NCBI RefSeq assembly: GCF_000619945.1
Contig: NZ_JHVC01000002.1
Coordinates: forward strand, 186,001-250,000
DNA length: 64,000 bases
Reading direction: 5' to 3'
From: Clostridium lundense DSM 17049
Lineage (GTDB): Bacteria > Bacillota > Clostridia > Clostridiales > Clostridiaceae
Below the pieces are notes generated by a model, which saw nothing but the letters and a program-made list of their open reading frames with translations, had not been told where the DNA came from and ran no database searches. Shown here piece by piece: positions 1 through 8,698 of this stretch. Made by a program: the position numbers and the translations under genes. Position 1 is the first letter of the stretch; every line of letters starts with the position of its first letter.

Positions 1-207
1 GATTTATTGAAAAATAAAATAGGTATAATTGTAGCTCATAGATTCAACAATTTTATTAAGCAGGCTAATAATATAATTGTTTTAGAAAAAGGAGTTGTTG
101 TAGAAAGCGGGACCCATGAAGAACTCATTGATTTAAAAGGAATTTATAATACGCTATATAATATTCAAATAGGTAATTATGAAACGTATATAAATATATT
201 TAATTAA
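1..207 (+). CDS. ABC transporter ATP-binding protein, C-terminal end (partial)
   Basis: The reading frame is open from the first base, so the gene begins before the window. The 68 visible residues are the end of an ABC ATPase domain: a beta strand followed by the H-loop (IIVAHR), then a segment of the type V-L-E-K-G-x-V-V-E-S-G-T-H-E-E-L, which is the usual C-terminal end of ABC exporter half-transporters with a fused membrane domain. The substrate cannot be told from this piece. A short AT-rich gap separates it from the LemA gene, so the two are probably not one operon. Confidence 0.85.
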   Translation, partial: DLLKNKIGIIVAHRFNNFIKQANNIIVLEKGVVVESGTHEELIDLKGIYNTLYNIQIGNYETYINIFN

Positions 208-299
208 AATGGAATGTATTTTTGTTATAACAAATTATTTGTATTAATAGTTTGGTAGTGTATAATATAATAAAAAGTAAAGAAGAGAGGTGAGGTTTA

Positions 300-908
300 G
301 TGGTGGGATACGCTCCCTCACTAAAGGCAAAAATGAATAAAACATTAAGAAATGTATTAATAGTACTTGGAATATTAATAGTATTAATTGCACCAATAAT
401 ATCTAGTTATAATAAAATGGTATCTTTAGATCAAAAGGTAAAAAGGGCAGAATCTAATATAGATAGCGATCTTCAAAGAAGATCTGATTTAATACCTAAT
501 TTAGTAGAAACAGTTAAAGGATATGCAAAACAGGAAAAGGATGTATTTACTGATATAGCTAATGCTAGAGCAAAACTTGGTGGAGCACAGAATATAACAG
601 ATAGAGCTAATGCGGATAATGAATTATCTAGTGCTCTTTCAAGGTTACTTGTAGTTGTAGAAAGATACCCTGAACTTAAATCTAATGAAAATTTTAGATC
701 ATTAATGATTCAGTTAGAGGGAACAGAAAATAGAATTAATATAGCTAGAAAGGATTATAATAGTACTGTAGACGAATATAATTCTACTATTAAAGGCTTC
801 CCTAAATCTATAATAGCATCAATTTTTAGATTTGAAGAAAAGAGCTATTATAAGGCTAGTGAAGGAGCAAAGGTAGTACCAAAAGTAGATTTTAACGTAG
901 GTAAATAA
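300..908 (+). CDS. lemA: LemA family membrane protein
   Basis: A 202-residue protein with one N-terminal membrane helix (about residues 16-37) followed by a long helical cytoplasmic or surface domain. The segment RRSDLIPNLVETVKGYAKQE is typical of LemA. The GTG at 300 is chosen because the sequence GAGGTGAGG sits just upstream; an ATG at 333 (MNKTLRN) is the alternative and would still keep the membrane helix. The TPM-domain gene follows after two bases, so they form an operon. LemA and TPM proteins are often adjacent in Firmicutes. Their joint role, probably in envelope or membrane quality control, is not established. Confidence 0.88.
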   Translation: MVGYAPSLKAKMNKTLRNVLIVLGILIVLIAPIISSYNKMVSLDQKVKRAESNIDSDLQRRSDLIPNLVETVKGYAKQEKDVFTDIANARAKLGGAQNITDRANADNELSSALSRLLVVVERYPELKSNENFRSLMIQLEGTENRINIARKDYNSTVDEYNSTIKGFPKSIIASIFRFEEKSYYKASEGAKVVPKVDFNVGK

Positions 909-910
909 TT

Positions 911-1723
911 ATGAAAAAATTTAAAAAGTTTTTAGGGTTACTATTTTTTATATTAATATTTTCTGTTTTTCCTGTAAACGCAGAAATAAATATACCAAAG
1001 CCCACAAACTTAAAATATGTAAATGATTATGTCAATGTATTAAGCCCAGAGGCAAAGGAATATATAGTGTCTGTAGGAAAAGAACTAGAAGATAAAACAG
1101 GGGCCCAATCAGTAGTAGTTATTGTAAACTCCCTTGGAGAATACGATATAGAAACCTATGCCAATACTCTTTTTAGAAAGTGGCAAATAGGGCAAAAGGA
1201 AAAAAACAATGGTCTTCTTATACTAGTTTCTATGCAGGATAAGAAGAGAAGAGTTGAGGTAGGATATGGCTTAGAGGGACCTATACCAGATGCATATACT
1301 GATAGGGTAATGGAAAGCCTTTTTAAACCAGCTTTTAAAAATAAAGATTATGACAAGGGAATAAAGGAGTCCTATTCAGCTTTTGCAGATGCCATAGCTA
1401 AAGAATATAATGTAAAATTAGAGAAAAATGAAAAAGTTACATTACCGCAACAACAGAAAAATAATAAAACTTCATCCGCAGGACCTGTTATAAAAATAGT
1501 ATTATTCTTATTTATACTTGATTTAGTATTGAATAGGGGTAGAGTTACTAGGCAATTATTAAGTTTCCTATTCTGGGATTCATTCTGGAATGGAAGAGGA
1601 GGCCGTGGTGGTGGTGGCGGTTTCGGAGGTGGTGGTTTTGGCGGAGGTTCCTCTGGTGGGGGAGGCTTCGGTGGCTTTGGAGGAGGCTCCTCAGGAGGAG
1701 GAGGATCTTCCGGAGATTGGTAA
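911..1723 (+). CDS. TPM domain (YgcG family) secreted/membrane protein with Gly-rich tail
   Basis: A 270-residue protein. It has a signal peptide of about 25 residues ending VNA, a TPM domain at about 38-165 (NDYVNVLSPEAKEYI and later VGYGLEGPIPDAYTDRVM), a membrane helix near 193-209 and a low-complexity Gly/Ser-rich C terminus (about 225-270) of GGGGFGG and GGSSGGGG units. This layout matches the YgcG/TPM phosphatase-like family. The TPM domain would lie outside the membrane with the glycine tail on the other side. Translation is coupled to lemA (two-base gap). Its molecular activity here is not known. Confidence 0.88.
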   Translation: MKKFKKFLGLLFFILIFSVFPVNAEINIPKPTNLKYVNDYVNVLSPEAKEYIVSVGKELEDKTGAQSVVVIVNSLGEYDIETYANTLFRKWQIGQKEKNNGLLILVSMQDKKRRVEVGYGLEGPIPDAYTDRVMESLFKPAFKNKDYDKGIKESYSAFADAIAKEYNVKLEKNEKVTLPQQQKNNKTSSAGPVIKIVLFLFILDLVLNRGRVTRQLLSFLFWDSFWNGRGGRGGGGGFGGGGFGGGSSGGGGFGGFGGGSSGGGGSSGDW

Positions 1724-1751
1724 TGTAAAAATTGGCAATAGATTTATTTAG

Positions 1752-1789
1752 TGGAGAATTGAAAATGAAAAACTCAATTCTCCATTTTT
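1752..1789 (+). terminator. Rho-independent terminator after lemA-TPM
   Basis: An 11-bp perfect stem TGGAGAATTGA / TCAATTCTCCA is followed by a T-run, 28 bases after the TPM gene stop. Confidence 0.75.
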
Positions 1790-1841
1790 AGCTTTAATTT
1801 TAAGCTTTTCTGTAGTGATAATGGAAGAAAAGTATCCATAA

Positions 1842-1888
1842 CTGTCAATTGTCTTCTATAAACTAAAAAAGTGCGATGCACTTTTTTA
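1842..1888. repeat. Small dispersed repeat with hairpin, copy 1
   Basis: The sequence CTGTCAATTGTC, a short spacer and AACTAAAAAAGTGC lead into a perfect 10-bp palindrome (AAAAAAGTGC-GAT-GCACTTTTTT). A very similar block lies at 26341-26390 between gap and pgk. Either copy could also act as a terminator in both directions. Confidence 0.6.
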
Positions 1889-1963
1889 TTGTGTTTTTTG
1901 AATAATAAATACAGCAATTGAGAATTATAAAAACAAAACTGCAATTATTTGGGAGGGACTCAT

Positions 1964-2956
1964 ATGCCAGATTCAAGAACACATATTTTAGCATGTAATG
2001 AAATAGCAGAAGGTATACAAAATAATAAATATAAAAGTATTATAGAAGATAATATAAAATTTTATCAATATGGATCACAAGGACCAGATATATTTCTTTA
2101 TTATTGTGCATTAATACCTAGTAAGCATAAGAGAGTTATGAAGTTAAGCCAGCGTCTTCATACAGATAAAACGGGGAATTTTATTATATATTGTATAGAT
2201 AAATTAAAGGAATGGAAGGATGAGGATGACTATAATATATTACTTTGTTATATACTGGGGTTTATAACTCATTATGCATTAGATACTTCTGTACATCCAT
2301 TTATATATTATTTTGGTGGAATATATCATCCGGATTTGCCACAAACAAAGAAGTATGATGTTTATCATAAGCAATTGGAAAAAATTATCGGCTTTATAGA
2401 ATTAGAGAAAAAAAGAGGTACAGTTGCTTATAATACTCCACTATGTAATGAAGTAAATATAGGGAAAAATGTACCTGAGATAATAAGTAGACTATATTTT
2501 AATGCTTTATATGATATATACAATTTAGAGATAAAAAATTATGTAATAAATTATTGTTATAAGGACATGAAATTTGGAATTAGATTTTTAATGGAACCAA
2601 ATGCAATAAAGAATGGAATTTTTGCTATTGCAGAATATATAATTAGAAAAAAAACTAATGCTAATATAGTTATATATCCAAAAAAGATAAAGGATAAGTT
2701 AGATTATTTAAATAAAGAACATAGAAAATGGAATCATCCATGTAATATAGAAGAAGTAACACAAAAAGATGTAGAGCAGTTATATATGGAGGGAGTTAAA
2801 AAAGGAATAGATATAACTAATGTGGCTATAAAATATTTGGAAAATGAAATTAATAAGGAGGAATTAATAAAAAGCTTTCCTAATTTATCTTACGAATCTG
2901 GGAAGCCATTAGATGAATATAAAAAAATGTTATATTATAAATGCATATTTGAATAA
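1964..2956 (+). CDS. Zinc-dependent phospholipase C domain protein
   Basis: A 330-residue protein with the zinc-dependent phospholipase C / S1-P1 nuclease-like fold. Likely zinc ligands are His7 (SRTHILA), Asp42 in GSQGPDIF, His66 (QRLHTDKT), His103 and Asp107 in GFITHYALDTSVHP, and His111 in the same motif. There is no signal peptide, so unlike the secreted alpha-toxin this is probably a cytoplasmic relative of unknown substrate. The start is the ATG at 1964, six bases after GGGAGGG; an in-frame TTG further upstream would overlap that site. It stands alone between two noncoding stretches. Confidence 0.82.
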   Translation: MPDSRTHILACNEIAEGIQNNKYKSIIEDNIKFYQYGSQGPDIFLYYCALIPSKHKRVMKLSQRLHTDKTGNFIIYCIDKLKEWKDEDDYNILLCYILGFITHYALDTSVHPFIYYFGGIYHPDLPQTKKYDVYHKQLEKIIGFIELEKKRGTVAYNTPLCNEVNIGKNVPEIISRLYFNALYDIYNLEIKNYVINYCYKDMKFGIRFLMEPNAIKNGIFAIAEYIIRKKTNANIVIYPKKIKDKLDYLNKEHRKWNHPCNIEEVTQKDVEQLYMEGVKKGIDITNVAIKYLENEINKEELIKSFPNLSYESGKPLDEYKKMLYYKCIFE

Positions 2957-3050
2957 AGGAAAGAAGTGTTTTTGCAAAACTTATGGAAAATTTATACTTA
3001 AATGTTATAATTAGATGGAGATTTACTTGCTTCAATTAAAGTTTAGAAGA

Positions 3051-3129
3051 ATTTATCTAGGGCTGTATTCGCTATTATATATTCACTTTAAGAAGTTGAA
3101 TATACTGGGCAGGTACATATTAGATAAAT
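3051..3129 (+). promoter_or_regulatory. Structured mRNA leader upstream of mtnA (candidate cis-regulatory RNA)
   Basis: An outer 9-bp helix ATTTATCTA (3051-3059) / TAGATAAAT (3121-3129) encloses an inner hairpin, TATATTCA (3078-3085) / TGAATATA (3097-3104), extended by CTT/AAG. Unpaired internal strands rich in G (GGGCTG, CTGGGCAGG) lie between the two helices. The outer helix closes about 10 bases before the mtnA ribosome binding site. It does not match a riboswitch class I can recognise. Folding is read by eye. Confidence 0.4.
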
Positions 3130-3151
3130 CTAATTAAGAGGAGGATGAAAA

Positions 3152-4201
3152 ATGGCACAAGTAAAAACTATAGAATGGAAGGATGATAAGCTTATTCTTA
3201 TTGATTGTACAAAGCTTCCTCTAAAAGAGGAATATTTGATTTGTAAAAAATACTCTGATTTAGCTAAGGCTATTAAGTCATTAGCTGTAAGAGGTGCGCC
3301 AGCTATAGGAGTATCAGCAGCTTATGGAGTAGTGCTGGCAGCTATAGAGGGAGAAAAGGAAAATAATAATAAAGAACAATATATGGAGTTTATTTATAAA
3401 GCAATTGAACAATTAGCTTCTACAAGACCTACAGCAGTAAATTTATTTTGGGCATTGGATAGAATGAAAATGATATTAGATATTAATAAAGAGTTATCTA
3501 AAAATAAAATTAAAGAAAAATTATTAAATGAAGCTAATTTAATATATGAAGAAGATATACAATGTAACAAGAATATAGGAAAGTATGGAAATGAAGTTAT
3601 TCCTCATAGGGCTAATGTACTAACCCATTGTAATGCAGGGGCACTAGCTACAGCAGGTTATGGAACTGCTCTAGGAGTAATAAGATATGCTCACCATTTG
3701 GGTAAAAATATTCATGTATATGCTGATGAAACTAGACCCCTTTTGCAAGGTGCACGATTAACAACATGGGAGTTACAAAAAGAAGACATACCTGTTACAC
3801 TAATAACCGATAATATGGCAGGGTATGCAATGAAGCTTAATAAAATAAATTTAGTCATTACAGGAGCAGATAGAATTACTGCTAATGGAGATACAGCAAA
3901 TAAAATAGGAACTTATTCAGTAGCGCTTTTAGCTAAAGAACATAACATTCCATTTTATATAGCAGCGCCAATATCTACCATAGACATGAATTTAAAATCA
4001 GGAGATGAAATAGTGATAGAGGAGAGAGATAATCAAGAAGTAAGAGAAGTATTTGGACAAGCAATAGCTCCTAATAATATAGATACATTTAACCCTGCAT
4101 TTGATGTTACACCGAACGAATATATAACTGGCATAATAACTGAAGTAGGCATATTAAGACCTCCTTATAACATATCTATAAAAAATGCAATGAAGCTTTA
4201 A
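3152..4201 (+). CDS. mtnA: S-methyl-5-thioribose-1-phosphate isomerase (aldose-1-phosphate isomerase)
   Basis: A 349-residue full-length MtnA. The family's catalytic cysteine and aspartate are both present: Cys160 in LTHCNAGALATAGYG and Asp240 in VITGADRI. The N-terminal AVRGAPAIGVSAAYG segment is also conserved. It converts 5-methylthioribose-1-phosphate, or 5-deoxyribose-1-phosphate, to the ribulose form. A strong GAGGAGG site precedes the ATG. The next gene is a class II aldolase rather than mtnB/mtnW methionine-salvage genes, so the likely role is the DHAP shunt, which converts the 5-deoxypentose-phosphate made from SAM by-products to DHAP and a small aldehyde. The kinase or phosphorylase step is not in this window. 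Confidence 0.93.
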   Translation: MAQVKTIEWKDDKLILIDCTKLPLKEEYLICKKYSDLAKAIKSLAVRGAPAIGVSAAYGVVLAAIEGEKENNNKEQYMEFIYKAIEQLASTRPTAVNLFWALDRMKMILDINKELSKNKIKEKLLNEANLIYEEDIQCNKNIGKYGNEVIPHRANVLTHCNAGALATAGYGTALGVIRYAHHLGKNIHVYADETRPLLQGARLTTWELQKEDIPVTLITDNMAGYAMKLNKINLVITGADRITANGDTANKIGTYSVALLAKEHNIPFYIAAPISTIDMNLKSGDEIVIEERDNQEVREVFGQAIAPNNIDTFNPAFDVTPNEYITGIITEVGILRPPYNISIKNAMKL

Positions 4202-4247
4202 AAAATTACTTGGCGATTTTTTTTAAATAAAAGCGGGGGTGGGTAAT

Positions 4248-4901
4248 ATGTTTGAAAAAGAAAAACAGCAAATAGTAAATATGTCATTAAGATTATATAA
4301 TGAAAAATTAATCGTAGGTACATGGGGGAACCTGAGTATGAGATTGAAAGATAAAAATGGTGAGGAACTATATCTCGTGACCCCATCAGGAATGGAATAT
4401 GAGGATACTAAAATTGAAGATTTGGTTATACTTAATGAACAAGGAGATATAGTAGAAGGCCATAGAAATCCTACTTCAGAATTAAAAATGCATATAAAAA
4501 TATATAAATCTATCAATAATATAAATGCTATTATTCACACCCATAGCACTTATGCTACAGCTTGTGCAGTAGCAGGGGTTACTATACCTATGATGGTGGA
4601 GGACATGATTCAACATATAGGAGGGGATGTAAGAGTTGCAAAATATGCTCTTCCAGGTACTGATGAATTAGCTTCTTATGCAGTAGAAGCACTAAAGGAA
4701 AGAAATGGAGCATTGCTTAAAAATCATGGAGTAATAGGAATAGGAAAAAGCATGGTAGATGCCTATAAATCCTGTATATTAATAGAGAAGAGTGCTAAAA
4801 TACTTATATATGCTAAAATATTAGGGCATGTACATCTTTTGAGTACAGAAGATGCTGAAAAAATGATTGAATATTATAATAATAAATATGGACAAAAATA
4901 G
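4248..4901 (+). CDS. Class II aldolase (probable 5-deoxyribulose/5-methylthioribulose-1-phosphate aldolase)
   Basis: A 217-residue protein of the class II aldolase / L-fuculose-phosphate aldolase (AraD/FucA) family. The catalytic Glu78 is in PTSEL, and zinc ligands are His97 and His99 in IHTHSTYA and His160 in LLKNHGV. It lies 46 bases after mtnA in the same direction, with a GGGGGTGGG ribosome site before the ATG at 4248 (a GTG at 4239 lies inside that site). Next to mtnA, its likely reaction is cleavage of 5-deoxyribulose-1-P or 5-methylthioribulose-1-P to DHAP plus acetaldehyde or methylthioacetaldehyde. MtnB-type dehydratase is a related fold, but the FucA-like spacing favours an aldolase; the exact substrate is inferred from context. 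Confidence 0.82.
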   Translation: MFEKEKQQIVNMSLRLYNEKLIVGTWGNLSMRLKDKNGEELYLVTPSGMEYEDTKIEDLVILNEQGDIVEGHRNPTSELKMHIKIYKSINNINAIIHTHSTYATACAVAGVTIPMMVEDMIQHIGGDVRVAKYALPGTDELASYAVEALKERNGALLKNHGVIGIGKSMVDAYKSCILIEKSAKILIYAKILGHVHLLSTEDAEKMIEYYNNKYGQK

Positions 4902-4910
4902 TTATATATA

Positions 4911-5085
4911 GTGAAGAATTAATAATGAATAGTGAGCAGTTAAGGAAAGAACCTATTATCTATGCAAAATTTATAGGTAATAGAAAGGCCTTGCAATGCA
5001 AGGCCTTTCTAAATTATATGCATACTTTTAACACAGTTAAAAATATAATAATTTATTAGTTACTCTTAATTATTCAGTCCTCATT
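4911..5085. repeat. Small inverted-repeat element between convergent genes
   Basis: The left end AGTGAAGAATTAA (4911-4923) is identical over 13 bases to the left end of the element between pgk and tpiA (27619-27631). The right part contains TTACTCTTAATTATTCAG. A strong hairpin lies inside. This looks like a non-autonomous mobile remnant, but I see no target duplication. Confidence 0.4.
4982..5010. terminator. Bidirectional terminator hairpin
   Basis: A perfect 13-bp stem AGAAAGGCCTTGC / GCAAGGCCTTTCT with a 3-base loop, between the aldolase and the convergent M42 peptidase gene. The flanking T-runs are weak on both sides. Confidence 0.6.
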
Positions 5086-5092
5086 AAATGAA

Positions 5093-6133
5093 CTATTCTG
5101 TTTGACAATACTTGATTATCAAATCTAAAGTAGATAAGATACCTTCCATGTGCGTTCTTTCATATCCATGGGAAGCAAATACTCCTGTTCCTATTAAGGC
5201 AGTTTTAATATCCCAACCTGCGCGTAAGGCTGCAGAAGCATCAGAACCGTAATGAGGATATATATCTATTTTATAAGGAATATTTTGTTCTTTACATATA
5301 TTAACTAGTTTCTTTCTTAATTCTAGATCATATGGGCCAGAGGAATCTTTAGCACATATACATACTGCATATTCTGAAGAGTTTTGATCTAAACCAGGAG
5401 CACCCATATCTACAGATATGAATTCTTTTATATTTTTAGGAAGAGCAGCAGAGGCACCATGGCCGACCTCTTCATAATTACTTATAAAAAAGCTAGTTGT
5501 ATATGGAAGTTCTATAGAATTTTCTACTAAGTATTTTATTGCATAAAGGATAATAGCAGCACTTGCCTTATCATCCAAATGTCTACTTTTTACAAAACCG
5601 CTAGGGGTAAATGCAGTTCTAGTACTAAAACATACAAAGTCTCCCACATCTATACCAAGTTTTTGGGTATCTTCCTTTGAAAATACCTTTTCATCAATAA
5701 CTATTTCCATATTTTCTGGAACTCTTTTTAGTTCACGGGCTTCATCTCCGCTTATATGGACGGAAGGTTTAATACTTTGAATTGTTCCAGTGATTTTTCT
5801 ACCATCAAGAGTTTCTATAGTGCAGTTTTCACCTTCAATAGAATTCATCATGAAGCCACCAACAGGAACAAATGAAAGAGTCCCGTTAGACTTTATACTT
5901 TTAACCATGGCTCCTAATGTATCTATATGTGCTGAAAATACTCTCTCATAATCTTTATTTTTTCCTTCTAATGTAATAACAACAGCACCCTTATTAGTGA
6001 TAAAATAAGGAACATTTAATATATGTAATTCTTCTTTAATATAGTCCATTACTTTTTCAGTAAACCCACTAGGACTTGGAATGGTTAGAATATTTTTAAG
6101 ATAATATTTGATTTTTTCGTCATTATATTCCAT
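5093..6133 (-). CDS. M42 family metallopeptidase (glutamyl aminopeptidase-like)
   Basis: A 346-residue M42 peptidase (FrvX/YsdC/PepA group; some were once called endoglucanases). Metal-binding motifs are present: His69 and Asp71 in SAHIDTLG, the aspartate of RHLDDKASAA, the Glu-Glu pair in NYEEVGHG, the aspartate of SVDMGAPG, and the C-terminal histidine in ASHGYERTH. It is a cytoplasmic aminopeptidase expected to form large tetrahedral assemblies. The start is taken as MEYNDEKIK at 6133, behind an AAGGGAGTGA site; longer frames upstream lack support. It is transcribed alone and opposite to both neighbours. Confidence 0.9.
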   Translation of the reverse strand: MEYNDEKIKYYLKNILTIPSPSGFTEKVMDYIKEELHILNVPYFITNKGAVVITLEGKNKDYERVFSAHIDTLGAMVKSIKSNGTLSFVPVGGFMMNSIEGENCTIETLDGRKITGTIQSIKPSVHISGDEARELKRVPENMEIVIDEKVFSKEDTQKLGIDVGDFVCFSTRTAFTPSGFVKSRHLDDKASAAIILYAIKYLVENSIELPYTTSFFISNYEEVGHGASAALPKNIKEFISVDMGAPGLDQNSSEYAVCICAKDSSGPYDLELRKKLVNICKEQNIPYKIDIYPHYGSDASAALRAGWDIKTALIGTGVFASHGYERTHMEGILSTLDLIIKYCQTE

Positions 6134-6277
6134 AAAAATCACTCCCTTTATAGTTTTTACTCTTGTTCTATTATATTCTATCATAGTGAAAACTTTCATG
6201 TCATAAAAATCTCGCAATTATTGTATAAATAATTATTTATAGTATAATTAATAAGTGTAAATTGCGAGGTGATGCAT

Positions 6278-7654
6278 ATGGTAAGAAAAAAGAAATCTAA
6301 GAAAAAAGGACTTATAATAATATTTAGTTTATTAGCCGTAATTTTACTGGGAATTGTTTCAGCTGGTGTAACTTATGCATATAGTTATGTGAAATATTAT
6401 GATAACTTATTTTACCCAGGAGTTAAAGTAGAAGGTGTAGATCTATCTGGCAAAAAGTTTGATGAAGGCAAAAAGATTATAAAAGAGCAATTAGACGATA
6501 AAATACCTAACAAAAAATTAATTATAAAAACTCCAGATAAGAATTATACTTTAACTTTTGATAAAATTAATGCCAATTATGACGAGGATAAGGTTCTTCA
6601 GCAAGCTTATTCTTATGGCAAGAATCTAAACTTAATTAGTAAATATAAGTTAATAAAGAATGCAAAGGAAAAGGTATATAAGTTTAACTTTTCTTATAAT
6701 CAAAAACCAATAAAGGATCTTATAGAACAGATTGAAAAAGATGTAAATAGAAATGCGGAAAATGCTAAGATTAGCAAGTCATGGAGCGGATTTGATATAA
6801 CTGCTGAAAAAACAGGTAAAAAGTTAAATAAGGACAAGCTACAGCAAGAAATATTTGAAAAAATTGATGGAGATACTGAAAAAGATATAGAAGTAAATGC
6901 ACCAATAGATGAGATAAAACCTCATATAGTTAAAGAAAAATTATCTAGTATAAATAATTTAATATCAACTTTTCATACTAATTATGGAGATATTTCTTCT
7001 AGTCAAAGGGCAAATAATATTCAAATTGCTACAAAAGGCATAAATAATACAATATTAATGCCAGGGGACGTATTCAGTTTTAATGACATAGTAGGAGAAA
7101 GAACTGAAGCAAGGGGGTATCAATCAGCTGCAGTTATAGTAGGAAATCAAGTGGATTCAGGGCTTGGAGGAGGAATATGTCAGGTATCCTCAACTTTATA
7201 TAATGCTGCACTTAAAGCTAATTTAAAATCTGTAGAGAGAGTACATCATACTTTACCTTCAAGTTATGTGCCTTTAGGTAGAGATGCCACAGTAGATTGG
7301 GGAAATATAGATTATAAGTTTAAAAACACATTACCATATCCTATATATATAGAAGGAATTACTAGTGGAGGAAATGTTACTTTTAATATTTATTCAAATT
7401 CGTCATTAACAAGCAGATACTATGATATAACTACAGATGTCTATTCTAGAATAGAAACTACTACAAAAAAGGTAAATGATCCAAACCTTTTAATTGGTAC
7501 AGAAGAAGTAGTACAGAAGCCTTATACAGGATTTAAAGTAAATGTATATAAAAACACTTATGAAAATGATAAATTAATTAATAAGGAGCTTATATCTAAT
7601 GACTTTTATAGACCGGTAGAAGGTCTAATAAAAGTAGGAACTAAGAAAAAGTAA
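6278..7654 (+). CDS. VanW family protein, membrane-anchored, with peptidoglycan-binding-like domain
   Basis: A 458-residue protein. A Lys-rich N terminus leads to a membrane helix at about 13-35. A putative peptidoglycan-binding-like (YoaR) region of alternating beta and helix segments follows (about 40-225), then a VanW domain with GERTEARGYQSAAVIVGN and GLGGGICQVSSTLYNAALKA, and a short G5-like C terminus. It would be anchored in the membrane and face the cell wall. The start is the ATG at 6278, just after GAGGTGAT. No vancomycin resistance genes are near, so this is the common chromosomal wall-associated type and not a resistance marker. Confidence 0.87.
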   Translation: MVRKKKSKKKGLIIIFSLLAVILLGIVSAGVTYAYSYVKYYDNLFYPGVKVEGVDLSGKKFDEGKKIIKEQLDDKIPNKKLIIKTPDKNYTLTFDKINANYDEDKVLQQAYSYGKNLNLISKYKLIKNAKEKVYKFNFSYNQKPIKDLIEQIEKDVNRNAENAKISKSWSGFDITAEKTGKKLNKDKLQQEIFEKIDGDTEKDIEVNAPIDEIKPHIVKEKLSSINNLISTFHTNYGDISSSQRANNIQIATKGINNTILMPGDVFSFNDIVGERTEARGYQSAAVIVGNQVDSGLGGGICQVSSTLYNAALKANLKSVERVHHTLPSSYVPLGRDATVDWGNIDYKFKNTLPYPIYIEGITSGGNVTFNIYSNSSLTSRYYDITTDVYSRIETTTKKVNDPNLLIGTEEVVQKPYTGFKVNVYKNTYENDKLINKELISNDFYRPVEGLIKVGTKKK

Positions 7655-7700
7655 AAGTAAGGTTGTGCATTATTAAAAAACAATGTACAACCTTACTTTT
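7653..7700 (+). terminator. Terminator after the VanW gene
   Basis: A 14-bp perfect stem AAAAGTAAGGTTGT / ACAACCTTACTTTT, extended inside by GCATT/AATGT. It begins at the last codon of the VanW gene. Confidence 0.75.
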
Positions 7701-7747
7701 GGTTTATGGTATATAATGTGTATAATATTTACAAAGGAGTGTTGATT

Positions 7748-8698
7748 ATGGGAGAAAGAGAATTAATAAAGAATATAGTTTATAATATTGATAAGGTAAT
7801 TATAGGAAAGGAATATGAAATTTATAATATAATAAAGGGTATTATTGCTAATGGACATATACTTATAGAAGATGTTCCTGGGGTAGGCAAGACTACATTG
7901 GTAAAGGCTTTGGCTAAATCTCTAAATTTATCTTATAAAAGGATACAGTTTACACCAGATTTACTTCCATCAGATATTTTAGGAATATCTATTTATAATC
8001 AAAAGACCATGGAATTTGAATTTAAAAAAGGCCCTATATTCTCTAATATAATATTAGCAGACGAAATAAATAGAACTTCACCTAAAACGCAATCTGCACT
8101 TTTAGAGGTAATGGAAGAAAAGCAGGTTTCAGAGGGAAATGAAACTTATAAATTAGATGAACCTTTTATAGTATTAGGAACTCAAAATCCTATAGAATAT
8201 GAGGGCACTTTTACATTACCTGAAGCACAATTAGATAGATTTATACTCAAAGTAAATATAGGATATCCGGAAAAGGTTTATGAAAGCCAAATGTTAAAAG
8301 TTTATAAGAACAATGATCCTTTAAAGAATATAGGTAAAGTTGCAGATGCTACAGATATTATACAAATTCAGAAAAAAGCAAGAGATATTCATGTATCGGA
8401 TGAAATAAATTATTATATAGTAAATATAGCAGAGGCTACAAGAAATAACAAATGTCTGTCATTGGGAATAAGTCCTAGAGCATGCCTAGCTTTATTGAGA
8501 GTATCTCAGGCATCTGCTCTTATAAATGGAAGAGATTATGTAATACCAGAAGATATAAAAGAAAATTCTATTTCTGTTTTAAGTCACAGAGTTATAATGT
8601 CTCCTTATGGAAGAGCTAATAACTATACTAGAGAAGAGGTAATTAAGGAGATATTAAAAATCTTACCAGTCCCAAAGATAAAGGGTGATAAAATATGA
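7748..8698 (+). CDS. MoxR family AAA+ ATPase
   Basis: A 316-residue AAA+ ATPase of the MoxR family. Walker A is GVPGVGKTT (about 44-51), Walker B is LADEINRT, and sensor motifs follow (LGTQNPIEYEGTF, DRFILK). MoxR proteins act as chaperones that help mature enzyme complexes, and the typical operon partners are a DUF58 protein and a transglutaminase, both present here. The ATG at 7748 follows AAAGGAG; upstream in-frame starts have no ribosome site. Its stop overlaps the start of the DUF58 gene by 4 bases, which implies translational coupling. Confidence 0.93.
   Translation: MGERELIKNIVYNIDKVIIGKEYEIYNIIKGIIANGHILIEDVPGVGKTTLVKALAKSLNLSYKRIQFTPDLLPSDILGISIYNQKTMEFEFKKGPIFSNIILADEINRTSPKTQSALLEVMEEKQVSEGNETYKLDEPFIVLGTQNPIEYEGTFTLPEAQLDRFILKVNIGYPEKVYESQMLKVYKNNDPLKNIGKVADATDIIQIQKKARDIHVSDEINYYIVNIAEATRNNKCLSLGISPRACLALLRVSQASALINGRDYVIPEDIKENSISVLSHRVIMSPYGRANNYTREEVIKEILKILPVPKIKGDKI

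Noticed and set aside
1964..2956. Alpha-toxin-like secreted phospholipase C
   Set aside because: Zinc-ligand residues are present, but there is no signal peptide and no C-terminal PLAT/C2 domain; a toxin role is not supported.
3051..3129. Known SAM-I riboswitch before mtnA
   Set aside because: The conserved SAM-I core and the four-way junction pattern are absent; it is listed only as an unassigned structured leader.
6278..7654. Vancomycin resistance gene
   Set aside because: The VanW domain protein has the common YoaR-like chromosomal layout, and no vanHAX-type genes are nearby.
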